A stretch of DNA of 64,000 bases from the NCBI GenBank assembly GCA_013146195.2, contig CM028382.1:13299101-13363100 (forward strand), given 5' to 3'. The position numbers and the translations under genes are program-made. The stretch is from Codonopsis lanceolata. Its lineage: Eukaryota > Streptophyta > Magnoliopsida > Asterales > Campanulaceae. The notes beneath the pieces were generated by a model. The model worked only from the letters and a program-made list of their open reading frames with translations, had not been told where the DNA came from and made no database searches. Shown here piece after piece: positions 40,801 through 49,600 of this stretch (position 1 is the stretch's first letter; the number at the start of each line of letters is the position of its first letter).

Positions 40801-43593
40801 TTAAACCATTTCTCAACAAATTTGTTGTTGTCCACTTCAATGATATTCTTATAAACCTCGAAAGTATTGAGGAGCATGAGGGCCATCTTAGACAAGTTAT
40901 GACTGATCTCTGAGACAATCAACTTTACATTAATTTGAAGAAGTGTCATTTCATGGTAGATCGTGTTTTATTTTTGGGGTATGTGATCAGAAAGGATGGC
41001 ATTGAGGTTGATAAGCAGAAAATCCAGGCCATTGTTGAGTGGCCTACCCCCACCACCATCACTGAGGTACGTAGTTTTTATGGTTTGACAACATTTTATA
41101 GGCATTTTATTCAGAATTTCAGTAGCATTGTTGCACCTATCACGGACTGTCTAAAGCCGTCTCGTCCTTTCGCATGAATCCCGAGGCCACACAAGCTTTT
41201 GAGGAGATCAAACAAAAACTCACTTCAGCCCCTGTACTTGCATTACCTAATTTTGACAAGGTATTTGAGGTGGAATGTGACGCTTGTGGGACAGGTGTAG
41301 GAGTTCTATCACAGGAAGGCCGCTCCGTTGCCTTTTTCAGTGAGAAGTTCAATGAGTCACGCCAAAACTGGCCTACTTATGATCAGGAACTTTTTGCTCT
41401 TCTTTGTGCTTTTAAAAATTGGGAACATTATTTACTGCCTAAAGAGTTTGTGTTATATTCTGATCATCAGTCATTTGTGCATTTTCGGTTTCAGCGGGAT
41501 CTTAAAAATAAAATGCATGTTTGATGGGCAGCTTACTTTGATCAGTTCAATTATGTGATTAAGCACAAGTCAGGCGTATCTAATAGAGTCGCCGATGCTT
41601 TGAGTCGGCGTGCAGCTCTTCTTGTCACTGTAAGCAATGAGGTTATTGGGTTTGACTTTCTCCCTGAACTTTATGTTGATGACCCAGATTTTGGAGGTAT
41701 TTGGTCCAAGCATCTTCCCAAGCAACCTACAGAAGACTTCTTGATTCAGGATGGCTATCTGTTTAAAGTGTATTCCGTGGACTTCATTACGGGAAAAACT
41801 TATTCGTGAGCTTCATGCCGGAGGACTTAGTGCTCATTTGGGTCGGGACAAAACCATTGGCCGACTTGAGGAGAGGTATTTTTGGCCCCAATTCAAAAGG
41901 GATGCCGGGAGGATTGTGCAGAAGTGTTCTATATCTCAAACTGAAAAGGGACATAGCCCGAACACAAACACTGGAATGTATATGCCATTGCCTATTCCAG
42001 CCATGGGAGGATCTATCTATGGATTTTGTTCTAGGTTTGCCGCGTACATAAAGAGGCTTTGATTCTATATTCGTTGTGGTGGATCATTTTTCAAAAATGG
42101 GCCATTCCGATGATGAAGGTGCACGATTGGCAGCCTTGGAGTATCAACATTCCGATGATGGAGAATCAACATTCCAGATCATTCCAGGGTACTCTAGGAC
42201 ACACTAGAGGACTCCGGAAGACTCCATAATACACTGGAAAATTCTAGTGGGAGTCTTTCAACTCGCACACTAACTAAACCTCTTAAATAGGTGTGGGACG
42301 GGACATTATGATACGGATCCTTGGAAGGGTTATCAGAAGTTGGAAGTTGGATACTAAGCAAGAGGATAATGTCGGGTTTGATATCTCGTGGCTCATCGGG
42401 GCTATTTCAAAGCTAGATAAAATGCAAAGCAAATGTGCAATATAAGGGAGTTACATGCATGCAAGGGTAGCACATAAGTGGAGCACGAGTTGGGAGTATG
42501 TCACAAAGAAGGCAGTCGGGTTTTGGGCTGTTTGGTGGTTAACTTGGCATGGCTCAACAAGGGAGTTCAAGGCAGCTTGGGGCAAGCAAGGTGCGGCTAC
42601 AAGGGGGGCACGGCCGTCAACATTAACCCCAAGGGGTTTGTCACACTTGGGTGCAAGGAATTAGGGTGGTGGCTGGGGGTTGCTTGCAACTCAAGACACA
42701 ACAAGGAGAGAGAGTGGAAGCCGCTTAGACATCTAAAAGGGGCGGTCAAAGGAGTCTTCAAAGTTGGAGAATTCACTTAGATATTTAGATTATTTATTGT
42801 GTTGTAATAAAGTCCTTTAAGGACTAGAATTAGTTAATTAGTTTCCTCTTTTTATTATAATTGTAATCCCTTAAGGAAGTAGGATTTACTCTTATGTTTT
42901 CTCTAGGATTTAGGATTAGTTTGATAGTATAAATAGTCTTTACTTTCATTGTAATTTCAATTTATGTTTTTGAGAAAAGGTAACAGAAAAAAGCAATTGT
43001 TTAACTATTATGTTATTTTCTTAGCGGCTAGAAAGTAATTCACAAGGGCTTCTTTACGTTAGACGAGTGAAACCTAACCGGTGAACCCTCCATATCTACC
43101 CATCCCGCCAAACTATCATTTAAACTGTGTTATTCTCGGCTTTAAGGTTGATTCCGCCAACCTTGGGAGTTAGCTTGGAAAATCCGTATCACATTACCCT
43201 GCCTTATTGATTATTAAGCAGCCTTAAGTACTTTGCTTTGTTTACCTAGTGGAGAAGTCTCTCTTTACTGTGTATTCTGATTATTTTTTCATTTTGTTAG
43301 ACATTTTATTTTATCTTATTTTTAATATAAGATTTGTGATTTTTTGTATACTTTTCTGTTTTTTTTTCTTTCTATTTACGGTGTCTTTTTTTCTCGTCTA
43401 TTTTATTTGTTTTGTTCGATGTTTTAATTAGCTGTCGATTTTATCTATTTTATTTTACTGTCTATTTTGTCTGATTTAGAGTTTAAATTAACACGTTATT
43501 TCATCTTTTGTTACATGAACTTAACTTCATATATATTATTCTCATTTATACCTGCTGTGAAATTTGTTAATAATAAAATAAATAAATAAATAC

Positions 43594-43650
<57 letters not shown>

Positions 43651-46600
43651 ATATATATATATATATTGTATATATATATATATATTGTATATATATATAT
43701 ATTATTTTTCTTAATTTCTTGCATTTCAGTCACCCACCTCTCGCCTCGCCTCTCGCTCCAAAAATGGATTAGTGACGGAGGATATGGCTGTTGTTAAGGA
43801 GGGGATAGTAAAATTCGACGAAGAACTTTATACGGTTGGCAGGGAGATGCTTCCTGGGTTAGATGGGGTTCCCTTTAATTCCTTACCTCAACGGCAATGT
43901 TTTTTTGGAGCAGCCTTTTTTAGAAGTGGAGGTAGTTGTAGCCTTGCGCAGTCTGAATGGAGATAAGGCCTCTGGCCCCAATGGCTTCACTTTGGCCTTT
44001 TTTCAGCAGTGTTGGGAGGTGGTTAAGGATGATATCATGAGGGTATTTCATTCTTTTTTTGATAGTGAGGAATTTGAAAAAAGCCTTAATGCTTCTTTCA
44101 TTGCCCTTATTCTGAAAATCACAGGTGCTGTGGAATTGAAATATTTCAGGCTGATTAGTCTTATGGGAGGTGTGTATAAAATTATTGCAAAGGTGTTATC
44201 GATTTGGTTGAAGAAGGTGATTGGTAAGGTCATTTCTGAGTCTCAACATGCATTTGTGGGGGAGTGTTAGATTTTAGATGTGGTTTTGATAGCTAATGCG
44301 AATGTGGAGGCTGGAGAGCGGTGTGGAGATCTAGGTTTGTTGTGCAAACTTGAGATAGAGAAGACTTATGATCATGTGGAATGCGACTTCTCATTTATAT
44401 CAAGTGGATCTTATTCTGCATCTCTTTTGTGAAATTCTTGTTCTTGGTTAACGGGGAGCCAACTGGATTTTCTCTAGCTCAAGAGGTCTTCGGCAAGGGG
44501 ACCCGCTTTCTCCTTTCCTTTTTATTGTGGTTATGGAGGCTTTGAGTGAGGTCCTTGACAAGTCTGTTATGGGTGGTTTCATTCAAGGTTTTAAGGGGGG
44601 TTTGGCCAACAAAGCAGAGTTGGTGTCCCACTTGTTTGTAGACGATACTTAGGTTTTCTATGGAGCGAATATAACTCAATTGGGGTATCTCCGTTTGGTG
44701 TTGTTATTCTTTCAAGCAGTCTCGGGGTTAAGGATTTAGAGCGAGATATTTCCTGTGGGGAATGTGGAGAAAATGGAGTCTTTGACGTCCTTCTTTGGTT
44801 GTAAGATGACTTTCCTTCCAACATGTTATTTGGGTCTTCCTCTTGGAGCCCCTTCAAAGAGCGCAGCCCTTTGGAATCCGGTGGTGGAAAGATTTGAAAG
44901 AAGTCTTATGGGGTGAAAAGACAGTTGTTGTCTTAAGGGTGGCCGGTTAATATTGATGAAAAGCACTTTAGCTAGTCTCCGCACTTACTTTATGTCTATC
45001 TTTCCGCTTGTGGCAATGAGAATTGTAAGTTGGAAAGGAATTTCTTATTGGAAGGATGAACGGAGAAGTGTAAGATTCATCTCGCCAATTGGGGTAAAGT
45101 TTTCTCTAATGTGTGGGAAGGTTGTCTAGTGGTATTTCTGGGTTTTTAATAGAGCATTTATGGGAAAATGATTATGGAGATATCTAATGGAGAGGAAGGC
45201 ATTGTGGAGAAAAGTGGTGCTCAGGAATTTTTTTTTTTTTTTGGGGGGGGGGGTTCACCATTGGTTTCCTAAGGAGATTTCTGTTTCTTTTGGGTGTGGT
45301 GTGTGGAAAGGGATTATGAGAGGGTGGGATGAGTTCAAAGGATTTATCTCCTTTAAAATAGGTAGGGGAGATTCAATCAGATTTTGGGAGGATAAGTGGT
45401 ATGATAGTGCAGTTTTGCGAGGACTATTTCCCAACCTTTATGATATTGCAGTGAATAAAGAAGAGTTGGGGAGTTCGTTTCTTGCTATTTTGGGAGACAA
45501 AGTCACTTGGAACCCTCAGTTTAGATGTGTTATACAAGATTGGGAAGTTGGCTCTTTGAAAAAGATTGTATGCTCAGAAGAAGGTGCATGGCTTTGGTGA
45601 AGATAGAGTCTTATGGGATGAATGCAATAGTAGGAGATTTTCAGTGAATTCTTATTATTTGAATTTGGCTCATAATCATAGGGGCTCTTTTCCTTGGAAG
45701 GCCATTTGGAGGTTGAAGGCTCCTAGTAGAGTGGCTTTCTTTGCAGGGGAGACCTTGCTGTAATCTATCCTTACAAGAGACATTTGAGAGACAGAAAGTG
45801 GATTTATGTTAATTGGTGCTTTCTGTGCAAAAGTGATGAAGAGAGCGTGCATCATGTGCTGCTGCACTTCCCTGTTGCTGTTGCTTGGGAGATATGGACT
45901 TTTGTACTGATTTTATTTAATGTTTCTTGGGTTATGGTAAGATCCGTTATAGAGCTCTTGCAAGGGTGGTCCTTGTATAAGCATATAAGGAGAAATGCTT
46001 TTTGGGATACCGCTCTTTTGGCAGTTTGCTGGAGCATTTGGAGCGAGAGGAATCGTAGGGTGTTTGAGAATATGGAGTTGGATATTGCGAGACTGAAGGA
46101 GGAGGTTTTAAGGTCCTTACGGTTCTGATGTACAGAGGAGCCTACAAGTAACTCAGATTCTTTTGTGGAAATTGCGGATGAGCTAACTAGTTTGTAATTC
46201 TTTTGCTAGAGTTGAACCCAAGGCGTGGGAGAGATGGCAAGGGCACTCAGGCAAGGACATTGAGGTTCTTGGTTCCAATCCTCATACCAACAAGGGGGTC
46301 ACACTTACCTATCAATTTTTTTTTCCTTTTGCTAGAGTATACTCCATGTATACATAGGACATGGCACATGGTTTGAGGTTTGCTTATATATTTATCTTTA
46401 CCTATTAAAAAAAAAAACCAAGTATAGCGACATAAATAAGAGGAAATTTGTGGCCTGATTTGTCTTAATATGGGTTTCATTTTAAGAGATGAGGAGCTGA
46501 TTAGACTGCTTCATCATGGATCCTCTTAGAATTTCAGATGACATGGTTTGTTGTTCTTTAGTTATGGAAGTTTGTTTAATAATGGTTTGTGTGGGTGGAT

Positions 46601-49600
46601 ATAAGTTTCTTATTCTGTTTATTTGTGATTCCAACCATTATTATGGAATTTTTCCACCTTATAGTATGCCTAAAGCTTAAGTCTAATGCATGCCTTTGTC
46701 ATAGGTGTTTGCAAGAACAGTAATTTGCCGAGATTTGGATGTGGCTACCAAGGTTGCTCGCACTGACGGCCTGGATTGCATAACGTTGGAAGGTTAGCTT
46801 CCATCTAACTAATAATGGCTACTTTGGTTTGTTCATTGTTGTTTTTGCGGGCTGATCCTTGTTCGTGTTACAGGAGATCAAGTTAGCAAAAAAGGTGGTA
46901 TGACAGGAGGATTTTATGATTATAGGCGTTCAAAACTGAAGTTTATGAATATTGTTCGACAAAATATCACATCGATTAATGCAAAGGAAAAAGAACTGGC
47001 AGAAGTTAGACTTGCGCTTGAAGATATCCTTTACATATCTCTGAGATCTTTTCCATTTCTAGTTCTGCTCACACTTTTACTTTCTTTCCATGGGTAGTGA
47101 TATCTGTTCTTCATCTAATGGGCCACTGCTACTATTAGACGAGAGTTAATTTCAATGAAACAGAACTATCACTTGTTTTATTCTTTTGGGGAGAGTTAAA
47201 CGATGCCAATCAGGATGAGAAGCTTCATTCACAGCAAGCTAATGGAAAAGACACATATAAGAGTTCATCTGTTTGATTGATAAATCTTTTCCATGAGCTT
47301 GCTGTTAATGAAGTTTCTCATCCTGATTGGCATTGTTTAACCTAGGATTTGAGGAACACACAAAACTACACAAACCAGGTGTCTTGTGTGGACACTTGCC
47401 TAGTGCCTACTTGGACATGTGAGTTGACATGCCTATGACTGAAATTAGTGTTTTAGACTTTTAGTGTGACAGTAGGATATGCATCATGTAATTGAACAAA
47501 TTTAGTTAATGTTTGGTTATTTATATCATCTATAACTTTTTTTTTTTTGATAAATAAAGTTTGTATTAATTATAATGCCAAAAAGGGAGGCAAAACCCTG
47601 TACACAGGAGGAAAACTAAACAAAATTACAATTGGATTGCACTATCCTCCATATCCACAAAAAGGTTCCATTCATGCAAAGAGGTCTCCGAGCACCAGAA
47701 ACGGAAGAGCTGAAAGACATTCTTCTTAATCTTATCTGACCAGCTTCCACATTATCGAAAGCTCTATGGTTCCTCTCCTTCCAAATGCTCCACCAGATTG
47801 CCAACGGGGCTGTATCTGAGACCACATTCCTCCTTCTCCTCTTATACAGTGACCAAGATTGGCATTAAGTGTAAACAATATTACGAGTATACTAATTACA
47901 CTACAAGGCATTAAAGTTAACTACCAAACCAATTTATTGAAATATACAATTTCTTAGTGGAAACTTTACATAACCGAAGGAGGAAAAAAAGAGAAGCACA
48001 CCCATTGCATGGCCATATTGCTTATTTATGGAAATATACAATTTCCGGCCTAGATGGAGAATGGGTTCAATTCTTGGTCATGAGAACAAATGCCAGGTGA
48101 ATTTTCAAAGTAGGGTAGCTGGCAGCTTTAGGTGGTGTTTAGTTCGCTCTGTGTTTGTTGTAGTCATCAACCTTCACCTGTACATGTCATTCTAAGTTGG
48201 GCAAACAGTTTGGGGACTGTTTAATATTGGTGCTGTTGTTATTTATATCTTTTGTTTCTGTTGTAGAAGTTTTATCATTGCAGACTTAAGCTGTATATTT
48301 TCACTTAACTTTCCTCACATATAGACAAGAAGATCAATGAAATTGTTGCTGAGCAGCAGAAAGATGACGCACTGTTGGCTCATGAGAAATCAGAAATGGA
48401 ACAGCTTAAGCAGGACATTGCTAACGCTAACAAGCAGAAACTGTCCATTTCTAAAGCTCTAGACAAAAAGGTAGTCAGATGTTATTTACCAGATTTTCTT
48501 ATATTTTACTGATTTGCAGTTCTAAACTTTTGAGTTTACAATAATTGTTTGTAGAGAAAATTGCTCAAAAATGTAGAGACTCAAATTGATCAGCTTGTAT
48601 CAAGTATCGCGATGAAAAGAGATGAGATGGGGACAGAACTTGTTGATCATTTAAGCCCCGAGGAAAGAAATTCCTTGTCACGGTTGAACCCTGAGATAGC
48701 AAACTTGAAAGAGCAGCTTATGACCTGCAAGACCAATCGCATAGAGGTATGTTAGTAAATTCGAGGGGGTCCTCATGATTATTTGACTGAGAGCTCTTAA
48801 TACTCAGTTTCTTATTTGTTTGTGTACGTCCTCACTGGATAGACGGAAGCAAAAAAAGCAGAGCTTGAGACCAATCTGTCAACAAATCTTGTGCGAAGGA
48901 AACAAGAACTCGAGGCAGTTAAGGCAGCTGCGGAGACTGACACTTTAAGCGGGGAAGCTGAATTGAAGAGGCAGGAACTAGCCGATGCAAAGGCATTGGT
49001 TGAAAAAGTGTTACAACAGCTTAAAAGTGCCATAACAACTTTAGTTTCAGTTTTTCTTGTTTCAAAGGTAGTTTTCCTCTTGTTGTATTGAAAAAAAAGT
49101 TCTTCTGGCAGGAGTGTCTAGAAGTATAGAAGAACGAAACGCGAAGCTGAAGACGAACAAAGATGAAAAGAATAAGTTAAAGGTTGTCCTCATTTGTTAA
49201 GGGTCAATTATGTTTTTTTTTTAATGTTTATCAATGGTGGTAACACGGTTTTGTAAAGCTGCAGACATTGGAAGATGACTATCAAAGGACCCTTCAAGAA
49301 GAAGCAAAAGAACTGGAACGACTACTAAGTGAAAGAAATATTCTTCTTGCCAAGCAAGAAGAGTATACCAAGAAAATCAGGGACTTGGGTCCGTTGTCTT
49401 CAGATGCTTTTGAAACGTACTACCCTTGTTTCTTCTTGCTTGCTTTGCTACTTTCTTACTGAATTCTTGTACAGCTAGCTTGTACAATCATTATCTTTAA
49501 GAAGCTTATGCATAATGTGTGTATTTGAAAAAGAGGAGAAATTCTTACTAACAGCCAAAGGTTTTAACTTTGGTGGGGACTTGATGAGATATTTGATTCA

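Larger units (their letters stand above)
37339..42102 (+). mobile_element. decayed Ty3/gypsy element, truncated in the integrase
   Basis: A 5' LTR-like region contains cctatataaagggg and ends before a primer-like tggtatcaaagcagg (37680). Gag follows (37808; AEIPIFNGSLEIESFLDWFN, GAGAWWQNL) with a zinc knuckle CYLCHQLGHKSNEC split by a LINE. Then come protease (IIDSCCCENLIA; the usual DSG is DSC), reverse transcriptase (IPGARLPNLPHYHLNPEEA, DLTSGYHQI, WLMMPFGFSNEPSTFMRLM; the catalytic DD is changed to HFNDI), RNase H (FEVECDACGTGVGVLSQEGR, YSDHQS, NRVADALSRR) and integrase zinc finger (ELHAGGLSAHLGRDKT), then VVDHFSKMGH, where it stops. Frameshifts and stops abound. No 3' LTR was recognised. 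Confidence 0.85.
47024..48318 (+). other. SMC3: U12-type AT-AC intron of SMC3
   Basis: The donor is ATATCCTTTA, the textbook U12 AT-AC 5' site. Near the 3' end tcacttaact (48301-48310) matches the U12 branch consensus TTCCTTAAC. The branch A at 48307-48308 is about 10 nt from the terminal AC at 48317-48318. Using these ends, exon text joins as GAA GAT ATA GAC AAG AAG, giving LEDIDKKINEIV, as expected for SMC3. An AG two bases before ACAAG would also keep frame but drops two residues. The intron contains a hairpin and a LINE tail. Confidence 0.88.

Noticed and set aside
42455..42780. Two overlapping frames after the gypsy
   Set aside because: The region is part of a repeat block and no domain is visible in either frame.
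45228..45253. T15G11 homopolymer junction as a functional signal
   Set aside because: It sits in the coding part of a dead LINE at the place of ordinary codons. Slippage or a sequencing problem is more likely.
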